The position numbers and the translations under genes were made by a program. Positions 53,348 to 61,208 of a stretch of DNA of 64,000 nt are shown in pieces. The DNA is from Paraburkholderia tropica (lineage in GTDB: Bacteria > Pseudomonadota > Gammaproteobacteria > Burkholderiales > Burkholderiaceae). Below the pieces are notes generated by a model. That model saw only the letters and a program-made list of their open reading frames with translations. It had not been told where the DNA came from and did no database searches. The stretch is from assembly GCF_914484835.1 (NCBI RefSeq), contig NZ_CAJZAR010000031.1, positions 62,001 to 126,000 on the forward strand, in the 5' to 3' direction. Each line of letters begins with the position of its first letter. Within the stretch, counting starts at the first letter, position 1.

Positions 53348-53748
53348 CCACGCTCACCGCAGACGAGCGCGAGGTGCTGATCCGGCGCGCCGTGACGATC
53401 AGCCTCCTGACCTGGCGCCGCGCCGAGCCGTCCGACGAGCTCGACGACGACAACCGCGAGGGCTGGTGGGGAGATAGTTTCCCGCCAGTCGATAACGATC
53501 GTATCGGCTCGCGCTTGTGGTTGCTGCGCCGGCGCTCGTTGACGGCGCAGACGCTTCTCGACGCGCAGGCCTATGCGACCGAAGCGCTGCAATGGATCGT
53601 TGACGACAAGTGGGCGAAGTCGGTCTCGGTCACGGCGACGAAAACGGACCTGAATTCCATGCGGCTGGTGACGGTGTTCGACGAGGCGTCGAGCTCGCCG
53701 CTGCGGTTCACTTTTGACAACATCTGGCAGGTGATCAATGCCGTTTGA
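53344..53748 (+). CDS. Baseplate wedge protein, GP46 family
   Basis: The 134-residue protein matches GP46: REGWWGDSFPPVDNDRIGSR, LWLLRRRSLTAQTLLDAQAY, and a beta-rich end. It corresponds to P2 gpW/T4 gp25 in the contractile baseplate. Its start overlaps the spike stop by four bases. Confidence 0.92.
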   Translation: MTTLTADEREVLIRRAVTISLLTWRRAEPSDELDDDNREGWWGDSFPPVDNDRIGSRLWLLRRRSLTAQTLLDAQAYATEALQWIVDDKWAKSVSVTATKTDLNSMRLVTVFDEASSSPLRFTFDNIWQVINAV

Positions 53749-54787
53749 TATTCCGACTCTACCGACGCTTATCCAGCGCGCGGTGTCCGATCTCGCCGGG
53801 TCCGCGTCCGATGTGATGCGGCGCACCGACGCACAGGTGCTGGCACGCGTGCACTCGGGCGCGGCGCATATCGCCTATGGCTATCAGCAGTGGGCGTCGA
53901 AGCAACTCCTGCCCGACGAGTGTGACGAGGACATGCTCATTCGCCAGGCCAATCTGCGGTTGAGCGGTGGTCGCAAGGCGGCCGTGTCGTCGACCGGCAA
54001 TGTCGACGTGACGGGGCAGGCGAATGCACCGGTCGACGCCGGCGAACTGTTGCAGACGACGGACCTGATCCAGTACGAAACGACGGCTGCCGTTGTGCTT
54101 GACAGCGCGGGCACCGGCACCGTGCCGGTGAAGGCGGTTGTTGCGGGCAAGGCGGGCGACCTCGATGCGGGCACGGCGCTCACATTTGTGTCTCCCGTCG
54201 ATAACGTGTCGAGCGACGCGGCTGTCTCAACGGGCGGGATCACGGGCGGCAGCGACATCGAGACGATTGACCAGCTGCGCACGCGCGTGAAAGCGTCGTA
54301 CAAACGCACGCCGATGGGTGGGAATGCGGACGACTACGTCGACTGGGCAACCGAGGTGGCAGGTGTCACGCGGGCGTGGGCAAAGCGGCGCTACCTCGGC
54401 GCAGGCACCGTGGGCCTGTTCTTCGTTCGTGACGATGATGACGACCCGTTTCCGGGCGATGCGGAAATCGCGACCGTGAAGGAATACGTCGAATCGAAGC
54501 GGCCGTTGGGTGCTGAGCTGTACGTGATGTCGCCAGTCGACAAGCCGCTGCAGTTCAAGATCAAGCTGTCGCCGGATACCGCCGCGACGCGCGCGGCGAC
54601 GATCGTCTCGCTCAAGAATCTGATTGCGAGCGAGGGAGACCTCGGCGTGACCGTGATCAAAAGCCATATCGACGAAGCAATCAGCGAGACGGCTGGCGAA
54701 AACGATCACCTGCTGGTCGAGCCCACGGAGGACGTTGTGCTCGCGGTTAACGAATTGCCGACATTCGGAGGTGTGGAATGGCAGTGA
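53738..54787 (+). CDS. Baseplate J-like protein (Mu gp47)
   Basis: The 349-residue wedge protein contains DVMRRTDAQVLARVHSGAAH, DMLIRQANLRLSGGRKAAVS, GGITGGSDIETIDQLRTRVK and YKRTPMGGNADDYVDWATEV, all typical of baseplate J. It overlaps gp46 and the next gene, forming a tightly coupled baseplate set. Confidence 0.95.
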   Translation: MPFDIPTLPTLIQRAVSDLAGSASDVMRRTDAQVLARVHSGAAHIAYGYQQWASKQLLPDECDEDMLIRQANLRLSGGRKAAVSSTGNVDVTGQANAPVDAGELLQTTDLIQYETTAAVVLDSAGTGTVPVKAVVAGKAGDLDAGTALTFVSPVDNVSSDAAVSTGGITGGSDIETIDQLRTRVKASYKRTPMGGNADDYVDWATEVAGVTRAWAKRRYLGAGTVGLFFVRDDDDDPFPGDAEIATVKEYVESKRPLGAELYVMSPVDKPLQFKIKLSPDTAATRAATIVSLKNLIASEGDLGVTVIKSHIDEAISETAGENDHLLVEPTEDVVLAVNELPTFGGVEWQ

Positions 54788-55374
54788 GAACGCAGGCCGA
54801 CTACGTCGCGATGCTGCGCCAGCTGCTGCCGCCCGGCCCGGCGTGGGATCAGGACCTGGAGCCGGATATCGATGCCGTGCTGCAAGGGCTGGCGCCTGAG
54901 TTCGCGCGCATCGATGCGCGAACGAACGATCTCCTGAACGAGATGGACCCGGCGACCATGCGCGAGATGTTGCCGGATTTCGAGGCGGCGATGGACCTGC
55001 CGGACGAATGCCTCGGCACGGAGCAGACGTTCGACGCGAGGCGCAAGGCTGTCATTCGCAGGTTGATCGGTAGCGGTGGCCAGAACGCGGCGTTCTTTAT
55101 CGCGGTTGCCGCCGAGCTCGGCTATCCGAATGCGCACGTGATCGAGTACCGCGCGCCGCGGTTCGGGCGTTCTCGCTTCGGGAATGCGCATTTTGGTACG
55201 TGGGCAGCCCAGTTCTTTTGGGTGCTGAACCTCGGTGAGCGGTTGACCGGCGGCGCGCGTTTTGGCGTGGCGCACTTCGGCGAGCGATTCGGCACGAATC
55301 CGAACAACGGAATCGAGTGTCTGGTGCAGCGCTGGATGCCAGCGCATACCGTTGTCGATTTTATCTACGCGTAG
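54778..55374 (+). CDS. Tail protein I-like / YmfQ family (Mu gp48)
   Basis: The 198-residue protein contains YVAMLRQLLPPGPAWDQDLE, then a helical part and FGNAHFGTWAAQFFWV and an end with CLVQRWMPAHTVVDFIYA typical of YmfQ/gp48. It links the wedge to the fibre. The RFGRSRFGNAHFG and RFGVAHFGERFG segments form a short internal repeat. Confidence 0.92.
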   Translation: MAVRTQADYVAMLRQLLPPGPAWDQDLEPDIDAVLQGLAPEFARIDARTNDLLNEMDPATMREMLPDFEAAMDLPDECLGTEQTFDARRKAVIRRLIGSGGQNAAFFIAVAAELGYPNAHVIEYRAPRFGRSRFGNAHFGTWAAQFFWVLNLGERLTGGARFGVAHFGERFGTNPNNGIECLVQRWMPAHTVVDFIYA

Positions 55375-55434
55375 CAGTCTCGATTTCAGATGCAGGGCGG
55401 CCGCGTGCCGCCCTTAATTTTTTGCGGGGAGTGT

Positions 55435-56418
55435 ATGGATTATCCACAGGACGCAAGCGTGGGGCTTGTCGACGGCAAGTTTATCGACGAGAACGAGGCG
55501 ACGGCGCAGGTCGGTTCGTTGATCCCGTCGACCTGGGCCAATGCGCTGACGGACGAGGTTCTCGCGGTTCAAAGCGATGCAGGGCTCGAGGCCGACGAAT
55601 CGAACCACGCGCAGCTGCTCGCTGCGATCAAGTTGATCGTCGCGCGCATGGGGCAGGCCAGCTATTCGTCGCCTGTCGGGACGGCGCGCAATGCGCGGAT
55701 GTCGGTGACCGCTGCAGCGAAAACGGCCTCGTTCACGGCAGACGAAATCATCCTTTCGGCAGCGTTGGGAGGGCAGACCTATCGACTCGCGGCATTTAAC
55801 AAGACGGTCGACCTCACGGTGGTCGGCGTAGGTGGTATGGATGTTGGGGCGGCGCCTGCCTCGGGCTTCGTGGCCGTGTATGCGATCTACAACCCGACGA
55901 CGGGAGCGTCCGCACTGATCGCGATGAACGCAACCGCAGCGAAAGCGCCAGAAGTTTACGGTGGCGGTTATATGCCTGCCGGGTACGTCGCGAGCGCACT
56001 GGTGAGTGTTTGGCCGACGAACGCTAGCTCACAGTTTGTCGCTGGATACCAGGAGGACCGCCATTTTCGCTACATGACTCAGGTTTCGGTGCTCACCACC
56101 GCTACGAACTCGGCGAATACGGCGCTTTCGATTGCCGGTGCAGTTCCCAAAAACGCCAAGTCAATTTACGGCAACGCGGGATTCTATGGGACGGCTTCCG
56201 CAGTCGGGGCGGCAATGCAAATCCAGGTGTACCCGTTTTCCGGGGCGAGCTGGAACTCTGTTGCGTACTACGTTGCTCAGTCAGCCACGCTGTTTCAAAT
56301 CAGCGGCACGTTTTGGGATCTTGCTTTGCCGACGTCGCAGACGATGTATTACACGACGACTTCTTCGAACGTGTCGAGCATCACGTTCTCCATCACGATC
56401 TATTCGTATCGCTTTTGA
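55435..56418 (+). CDS. Tail fibre / receptor-binding protein
   Basis: The 327-residue protein has an N-terminal part that likely fits the baseplate (MDYPQDASVGLVDGKFIDEN...ALLAAIKLIVARM) and a Ser/Thr/Ala/Tyr-rich beta C-terminus (YYVAQSATLFQISGTFWDLA...SSITFSITIYSYRF). It follows gp48 and is the probable host-recognition protein. No separate chaperone is evident, except possibly the next small protein. Confidence 0.8.
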   Translation: MDYPQDASVGLVDGKFIDENEATAQVGSLIPSTWANALTDEVLAVQSDAGLEADESNHAQLLAAIKLIVARMGQASYSSPVGTARNARMSVTAAAKTASFTADEIILSAALGGQTYRLAAFNKTVDLTVVGVGGMDVGAAPASGFVAVYAIYNPTTGASALIAMNATAAKAPEVYGGGYMPAGYVASALVSVWPTNASSQFVAGYQEDRHFRYMTQVSVLTTATNSANTALSIAGAVPKNAKSIYGNAGFYGTASAVGAAMQIQVYPFSGASWNSVAYYVAQSATLFQISGTFWDLALPTSQTMYYTTTSSNVSSITFSITIYSYRF

Positions 56419-56430
56419 TTGGGAGGCTTC

Positions 56431-56610
56431 ATGTTTGTGCAATTCTCGGACGCTACCAGCGTGAAGATCGTTGCGTGCTTCAGTTGTGCTCAGGACGCTG
56501 CTGTATTCCCGAATCAGGGGGAGGTTGATGAGGGTGACGAGCGCTGGGCCACCTACTACGCGTCGCTTCCTGAAATGGCGCAGGCATCACTGCCTGCGCC
56601 GCAGAGTTAA
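56431..56610 (+). CDS. Hypothetical small protein downstream of the fibre
   Basis: The 59-residue acidic protein (MFVQFSDATSVKIVACFSCA...DERWATYYASLPEMAQAS) follows a GGGAGG site. Place and size suggest a fibre chaperone, unproven. Its stop overlaps that of the convergent acyltransferase. Confidence 0.6.
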   Translation: MFVQFSDATSVKIVACFSCAQDAAVFPNQGEVDEGDERWATYYASLPEMAQASLPAPQS

Positions 56611-57659
56611 TGAGCCGTGGCCGTACTGACGCTCCCGATTTCGCTACCGCGATTGATGAAAAGTCGTTGAAGCGTTCGCAACATCGGCTTTTCGATCAGC
56701 AGCCACGCGCCGATCCCGACTGCGATTGAGAGGACGGTTAGCCCGATCGACGAAAGCCAGAAGTGGCTTTTGACCTGCACGCCGTGGCGGGCGAGGCGAT
56801 CCGAAGTGAAGTTCACGACGGTGATGTGGCACAGGTAAATCGCATAGCTTGCGTTGCCGCCGAGCATGGCGAATCGTGTCCGGAAAATGCGTGCGCCTTC
56901 AAAGGAAAGGAGGCCGAGTGCAGCCAGACAGCTAGGTATGCCGAGCCCCAATGGCCGTGCGAAATGTGAGACGGCTGGTGTTTCGCTGATGAGCAGAACA
57001 GCGGACTGGTAGCGCCAGAACAGCAGCGCGGCGGCGAAAAGCATGCAGATCCCCACCGAACGCTGCGGACGCCATCCTGACCTGATCACCACTGCGAGCA
57101 GCATGCCACCGCAAAACTCAAGACTTACTGCGGTGGAGAAAAACGCGCCGTCGCTTGAGCTTGGGACGGGGATCCTGAACAGGCCGATTAGAGTCATGAC
57201 TGTTGCGCATGCAATCAGCGCGTGTCGACGGGCCGCCACGAGCGATAAAAATGCCACGAAATAGAACAACATTTCGTAGCAGAGGGTCCACGCAGGGAAA
57301 TAGATGAGTTGCCAGTTCGTTCCGAATTCTGGCCAGAAGAAAAGCGAGCGCGCGATGCGAGACACGCTGAACGTTGCTCCCCAAACCGAATATTGAAAGA
57401 GCATGACGGCTATCGTCGCAATCCAGTAGGGCGGTATGACACGAACAAGGCGGCGCGCGGCAAAGCGGTATGGCGTCTCCCGATCAATAAGCGCCATGCC
57501 GATCACGATGCCACTGATCACAAAGAACACATCGACGCCAGCTGCGCCGACGAGCACTGACTTCTGACCAAGGCCGGTGGTGATGTGGTGCATGACGACG
57601 GCCGCAGCAGCGACAAATCGCAGGGAATGGATTGAGTACAGCCTCTGGCCGCTGGTCAT
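56607..57659 (-). CDS. Acyltransferase 3 family membrane O-acetyltransferase (moron)
   Basis: The 350-residue inner-membrane protein has about ten hydrophobic segments and acyltransferase_3 motifs: YSIHSLRFVAAAAVVMHHIT (His pair near 19-20), GVDVFFVISGIVIG, RRLVRVIPPYWIA, and FPAWTLCYEMLFY. Such enzymes transfer acetyl groups to O-antigen or other surface polysaccharides; in SfV-like phages this changes serotype and blocks superinfection. It is leftward inside a rightward late block and should be expressed in the lysogen. Codons are less GC-rich. Confidence 0.9.
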   Translation of the reverse strand: MTSGQRLYSIHSLRFVAAAAVVMHHITTGLGQKSVLVGAAGVDVFFVISGIVIGMALIDRETPYRFAARRLVRVIPPYWIATIAVMLFQYSVWGATFSVSRIARSLFFWPEFGTNWQLIYFPAWTLCYEMLFYFVAFLSLVAARRHALIACATVMTLIGLFRIPVPSSSDGAFFSTAVSLEFCGGMLLAVVIRSGWRPQRSVGICMLFAAALLFWRYQSAVLLISETPAVSHFARPLGLGIPSCLAALGLLSFEGARIFRTRFAMLGGNASYAIYLCHITVVNFTSDRLARHGVQVKSHFWLSSIGLTVLSIAVGIGAWLLIEKPMLRTLQRLFINRGSEIGSVSTATAH

Positions 57660-57782
57660 TGTTGCGGACTCATCTTGTATTGGATTAGGGCGAGATTTTA
57701 CTCGCCTCAGTTTCAGGGATGAAGCAATAAGCACGAGCTCGATATTCAAATCAGATAAAGAGCCACGCAACAAACCTTTTCG

Positions 57783-57805
57783 GCCGCTACCTAGCGGCTT
57801 TTTTT
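57783..57805 (+). terminator. Terminator between acyltransferase promoter and lysis genes
   Basis: GCCGCT-ACCT-AGCGGC (57783-57798) plus seven T residues forms a rightward rho-independent terminator, before the holin gene. Confidence 0.8.
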
Positions 57806-57842
57806 ATGCGCCGAGCAAGTCGGCCCTTAAGCGGGGGTGTGA

Positions 57843-58139
57843 ATGCAGGAACACGAACGAACCTTTCTTGCCTTGGTGGTAACTGGGGCATTGATCGGAA
57901 TTGCGAAGCTGCTGGTGAGTAGTGAGGTGCTGACGTTCCGCCTGATTCTCGGGCGGGCGCTGCTGGGGTCGGCTACCTCGATGGTGGCGGGCGTGGTGCT
58001 CGTACAGATCCCGGATCTGAGTCCGATCGCGCTGCTTGGGATCGGCAGCGCGCTGGGCATCGTCGGTTCGCAATACATCGAACTGCTACTGCGCCGCCGC
58101 GCCCGCGCGCTGGTAGGTGGCATCAACGAAAAGGGGTAA
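57843..58139 (+). CDS. Holin
   Basis: The 98-residue protein has three hydrophobic helices (FLALVVTGALIGIAKLLV; LLGSATSMVAGVVLVQI; LSPIALLGIGSALGIVG) and a short charged end (RRRARALVGGINEKG). It is immediately before the endolysin (three bases), as expected for the pore-forming timer of lysis. Confidence 0.85.
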   Translation: MQEHERTFLALVVTGALIGIAKLLVSSEVLTFRLILGRALLGSATSMVAGVVLVQIPDLSPIALLGIGSALGIVGSQYIELLLRRRARALVGGINEKG

Positions 58140-58142
58140 TCC

Positions 58143-58661
58143 ATGCCGCGCATCTCTATTGCAGACGCGGGCGGCGCGAACGTCGTCGCCTTTCTGCGCA
58201 TGCTCACGCAAAGCGAAATCGAAGCTTGGGTGCTCGCGAACAGCGATGACGGCTACAACGTGCTGGTCGGCTCGCACGGGCCGGGCAAGCGCAATGGCGT
58301 GCCGTACGCCGGGCAGGTGCTGAAGTTCGACACCTACGCGGCACATCCGAACGTACTGAACCGGGCACTCAACTCGAGCGCGGCGGGCGCCTATCAACTG
58401 CTCGGCCGCTACTACGAACCGTATCGCAAGCTGCTCGGGCTGCGCGACTTCAGCCCGGAATCGCAAGACCGTATCGCGATCCAGCAGATTCGCGAAAAGC
58501 GCGCGCTGCCGCTGATTCAGGCGGGCAACTTCGCGGGCGCGGTCGCAGCATGCAACCGGATCTGGGCGAGCCTCACCGGTTCGCCCTATGGGCAGCGCAC
58601 GAATCCGATTGAGCTTTTGCAGGGCTATTACGTGGCGGCCGGCGGCGTCGTGCGCAGCTGA
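58143..58661 (+). CDS. Endolysin, GH104 lysozyme / transglycosylase (lambda R-like)
   Basis: The 172-residue protein aligns with lambda R: FLRMLTQSE with the catalytic Glu25, DGYNVLVG, AAGAYQLLGRYYEPYRKLLG, LRDFSPESQDRIAIQQIREK and NRIWASLTGSPYGQ. It cleaves the MurNAc-GlcNAc bonds of peptidoglycan. There is no signal peptide, so export is through the holin. Confidence 0.95.
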   Translation: MPRISIADAGGANVVAFLRMLTQSEIEAWVLANSDDGYNVLVGSHGPGKRNGVPYAGQVLKFDTYAAHPNVLNRALNSSAAGAYQLLGRYYEPYRKLLGLRDFSPESQDRIAIQQIREKRALPLIQAGNFAGAVAACNRIWASLTGSPYGQRTNPIELLQGYYVAAGGVVRS

Positions 58662-58683
58662 TCGCCCGCCTGTGTTTCTGACC

Positions 58684-58706
58684 GGCCGCCACGCGCGGCC
58701 TTTTTT
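58684..58706 (+). terminator. Terminator-like hairpin after the endolysin gene
   Basis: GGCCGC-CACGC-GCGGCC (58684-58700) followed by six T residues. It would partly separate holin/endolysin from the later lipoprotein genes. Confidence 0.65.
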
Positions 58707-58719
58707 ATTGGAGGTTCGA

Positions 58720-59058
58720 TTGAGCATCAAGGAAAAAATCATCGTGGGCGCGCTCGCCGCGCTTTTCGTGCTCGCACTGATGGCGCTGTGGGCGTATTTC
58801 GTCACGATCGGCCGCGCGGATAGCCAGGCATTTATCGCGCAGATCGGCGTGCTCATCACGGGCGCGGTGAGCCTGGTGACGATCTGGTGCGGGCATCAGA
58901 CGGCGAGCTCGCGCTCGACGGCGGGCGACTCGACGTCGGCGAGCGCGGTTCCGGGCGCTCCGCTGCGCGGCGCGCCCGCGGCCGACGTGACTCTCGGAAT
59001 CAACGCGCCGGCCGCGGCGGTTGGCGTGACAGCTCCGCCGGCGGGGACGCTGCAATGA
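58720..59058 (+). CDS. Small single-pass membrane protein of the lysis block, TTG start
   Basis: The 112-residue protein starts at TTG 58720, five bases after GGAGG, as (M)SIKEKIIVGALAALFVLAL. A membrane helix or two (ALAALFVLALMALWAYF; FIAQIGVLITGAVSLVTIW) are followed by an Ala/Pro-rich periplasmic tail. It overlaps the next lipoprotein ATG by four bases. It may be an inner-membrane spanin or second holin; neither is proven. Confidence 0.65.
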   Translation: MSIKEKIIVGALAALFVLALMALWAYFVTIGRADSQAFIAQIGVLITGAVSLVTIWCGHQTASSRSTAGDSTSASAVPGAPLRGAPAADVTLGINAPAAAVGVTAPPAGTLQ

Positions 59059-59381
59059 AGGGCGTCGCGCTAATCGGCGCTCTCGCACTTTCGGGCTGCA
59101 CGTCGCTGCAATACGCCGGTGTCGCCCGATACGAAATCTCGCCGATCACGGATGCGTCCGGCGCGGCGACGGGCTGCTGCGTGCTGCGCGTCTGGAACGG
59201 AAAGGAGATGGCGACTGTCGATGCGCAGTTTTCGCGCGCGGCTGACGGAAGCTACAGCATCAACCTGAAGGAAACCGATGTGAAGGCCTTTACAGGCCAG
59301 GCCACGGCCGCTTCGGCCGCCTCTGACGCCGCTGCTGCAGCCACTTCGGCAGTGGCGACGGCAATCAAAACCATCCAGTAA
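59055..59381 (+). CDS. Small lipoprotein
   Basis: The 108-residue protein has a lipoprotein signal with lipobox LSGC (Cys15): MKGVALIGALALSGCTSLQY. It then has a beta-rich middle (YEISPITDASGAATGCCVLR) and Ala-rich C-terminal helix. Coupled to the upstream membrane gene (ATGA), the pair could act as an i-spanin/o-spanin; this is positional inference. Confidence 0.75.
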   Translation: MKGVALIGALALSGCTSLQYAGVARYEISPITDASGAATGCCVLRVWNGKEMATVDAQFSRAADGSYSINLKETDVKAFTGQATAASAASDAAAAATSAVATAIKTIQ

Positions 59382-59391
59382 GGAACCCCGT

Positions 59392-59862
59392 ATGAAACGC
59401 TCTCTCATGCTGCTTGCGGCAGGCATTGCCGCGCTCGCGATCGCCGGCTGCGCAACGGTCTCCAGCGCCGACAAACTCGCGAAACAGGTCTGCACGCCGG
59501 TGCAGCAGACCGTTACCAGCCTGCAATCGTTGCAGGGCTTCAACGACAACGCTGCGGAAAAGCTCGACAAGGCGGCCGACATCGTGAACACGACATGCGA
59601 CGCGGTGTCGGCGGTCGACGTGTCGAGTCTGGAGAAGTTCTCGTCGACGGCGTTCCCGGCGCTGATCGACGTGGTGAACGCGACGTCGTGGACCGACGAA
59701 AAGAAACAGCAGATCGGTTTGACGCTCACCGCCGCCCAGCTCGTGCTGAACAGCATCATCAGTTCGATGCCGACTCAGACCGAGACTGCTGTGGCGACGA
59801 CCGATGCCGCCTCGGCGGTATCGGCGGCGGCCGTGGCCTCCGACGCGGTGGCCACGCAATGA
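59392..59862 (+). CDS. Helical lipoprotein
   Basis: The 156-residue lipoprotein has lipobox IAGC (Cys20; MKRSLMLLAAGIAALAIAGC). The mature part is helical (QQTVTSLQSLQGFNDNAAEK; KQQIGLTLTAAQLVLNSII) and ends in an Ala/Thr/Val-rich low-complexity tail. Its stop overlaps the patatin-like ATG. Function unknown. Confidence 0.75.
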   Translation: MKRSLMLLAAGIAALAIAGCATVSSADKLAKQVCTPVQQTVTSLQSLQGFNDNAAEKLDKAADIVNTTCDAVSAVDVSSLEKFSSTAFPALIDVVNATSWTDEKKQQIGLTLTAAQLVLNSIISSMPTQTETAVATTDAASAVSAAAVASDAVATQ

Positions 59863-60701
59863 AGCGCGTCCGGGTCGCATTCAGTGGCTCGGGCTTTCGC
59901 CTTGGCGCCCACCTCGGGGCGCTACAGGCGATTGTCGACGCCGGTTACGCCGTAGCTGAAGTCGCGGGAACATCGGGCGGCGCGATCGTGGCCGCGTTGT
60001 ACGCGAGCGGAATGCCGCTCGCCGACATGCGCGCGTTGTGCATGTCGATGGACTGGTCGCCCATGATGCGCTTCACGCCCTGGGCGGTGCTCACGCGCCG
60101 CGCGCTGTGCACGGGCGATGCGCTGGAGAAGTTTCTGCTGCGCGCGACCGGTAGCCGTACGTTCGGTGAACTCGACTTCGATCTCAAGATCATCGCCGCC
60201 GACCTTCTGACGGAGCGCGAGTTCGTGTTCAGCCGGGCGACGACGCCGGATGTGCCGATCGGCGTGGCCGCGCGCGCGAGCGCGTCGATACCGTTCGTGT
60301 TTCCGCCTGTGGATAACTCCGGCGCGCTGCTCGTCGATGGCGGAACGTGCAACAACGTGCCGGTGAGCCATTTGACTGTCGACGACGTGCCGCGGATTGG
60401 CGTGTATCTGGTCTCGGATGATGCGCCGCTGCCGGCGGGCCGCAAGTATCGGCTGCCGACGATCGCCTCGCGCGTGATCGACCTGATGCTTGCGGCGAAT
60501 GAGGCGTCGCACATTGACCTCGCGCAGCAGGGCGGGGCGACGATCGTGCGGGTGCCGACCGGCTACGCGAGCAGCTTCGACAGGAACATGGCGCGCGCGG
60601 TTCGGCAGCGGCTCTATAACGACGGCTATGCGACGACGTCCGTCGCCGCTGCGCTGCTCGATACGCCCGCGCGCCTGGTCGGGGCGTGCGCTATCGCTTG
60701 A
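59859..60701 (+). CDS. Patatin-like phospholipase
   Basis: The 280-residue protein has an intact patatin active site: glycine-rich oxyanion loop SGSGFRLGAHLGAL (about 9-22), nucleophile Ser39 in GTSGG, and Asp160 in the DGG motif. Patatins hydrolyse phospholipid acyl chains. No signal peptide is seen, so it acts in the cytoplasm or at the inner leaflet. It overlaps the preceding lipoprotein gene and ends the late block. It could speed lysis or serve as an effector. Confidence 0.85.
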   Translation: MKRVRVAFSGSGFRLGAHLGALQAIVDAGYAVAEVAGTSGGAIVAALYASGMPLADMRALCMSMDWSPMMRFTPWAVLTRRALCTGDALEKFLLRATGSRTFGELDFDLKIIAADLLTEREFVFSRATTPDVPIGVAARASASIPFVFPPVDNSGALLVDGGTCNNVPVSHLTVDDVPRIGVYLVSDDAPLPAGRKYRLPTIASRVIDLMLAANEASHIDLAQQGGATIVRVPTGYASSFDRNMARAVRQRLYNDGYATTSVAAALLDTPARLVGACAIA

Positions 60702-60987
60702 CCTTGCCGGACCCGCTTAACCCGTCGTCGATCTGTTTTCTTTGGCGGGGCGTCGGCGGGTCCGTCAGCAGCGGCTCTACGTCGAGCTCGTTGTTGAAGC
60801 ACTCCCAAACGGACGTCGGAATGACGCCGTGCCCGTTCGGCGCGAGAAAAGCGCGGATCTGATTCGCGCGCGAGATCGTCGCGCGCAGGCGGTGGATTTC
60901 CCAGAGCAGCTCGAGGACAACCGGCGTGGGGTGCTGGTCGTAAATCTCGGCGAGGCGGGCGGCAGTTAAGGGGACGCGATGGCGCAT
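60691..60987 (-). CDS. Conserved hypothetical prophage protein
   Basis: The 98-residue protein from ATG 60987 (MRHRVPLTAARLAEIYDQHP, then TPVVLELLWEIHRLRATISR) has features I associate with small Burkholderia prophage proteins of unknown role. The frame remains open to 61092 (ATG) or 61122 (GTG), but the region just upstream holds a large perfect inverted repeat, which favours the shorter start. It converges with the patatin gene, overlapping by 11 bases. Confidence 0.6.
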   Translation of the reverse strand: MRHRVPLTAARLAEIYDQHPTPVVLELLWEIHRLRATISRANQIRAFLAPNGHGVIPTSVWECFNNELDVEPLLTDPPTPRQRKQIDDGLSGSGKVKR

Positions 60988-60995
60988 GAGAACGA

Positions 60996-61035
60996 ATCCG
61001 GAAAATACTGTGTAAACGTACAGTATTTTCCGGAT
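60996..61035. repeat. Perfect 16-bp inverted repeat with 8-bp spacer
   Basis: The arm 60996-61011 (ATCCGGAAAATACTGT) is the exact reverse complement of 61020-61035; with a one-base bulge the pairing extends by AACG/CGTT on the outside. It lies nine bases upstream of ATG 60987. It is either a dimeric-repressor operator overlapping a promoter or a strong hairpin. Confidence 0.85.
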
Positions 61036-61153
61036 CGTTTCCAATACTTCCGCTCGATCGGTGGGCGGGAGAGACAGGGCGACTGCGTGCATGTTGGAGC
61101 ATGCGCGCAGCCACCTTTCCACTGGTGCCAGTGAATCAGCCTAGGCCCTGCTA

Positions 61154-61165
61154 CCTACCGGTAGG
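61154..61165. promoter_or_regulatory. Perfect palindrome upstream of the methylase
   Basis: CCTACCGGTAGG is a 12-bp palindrome about 45 bases before ATG 61209, a possible operator for the methylase gene. Confidence 0.4.
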
Positions 61166-61208
61166 CGGGCCGGATTTTAACAAACTCTAAACAAAGGCCA
61201 AATCACAT

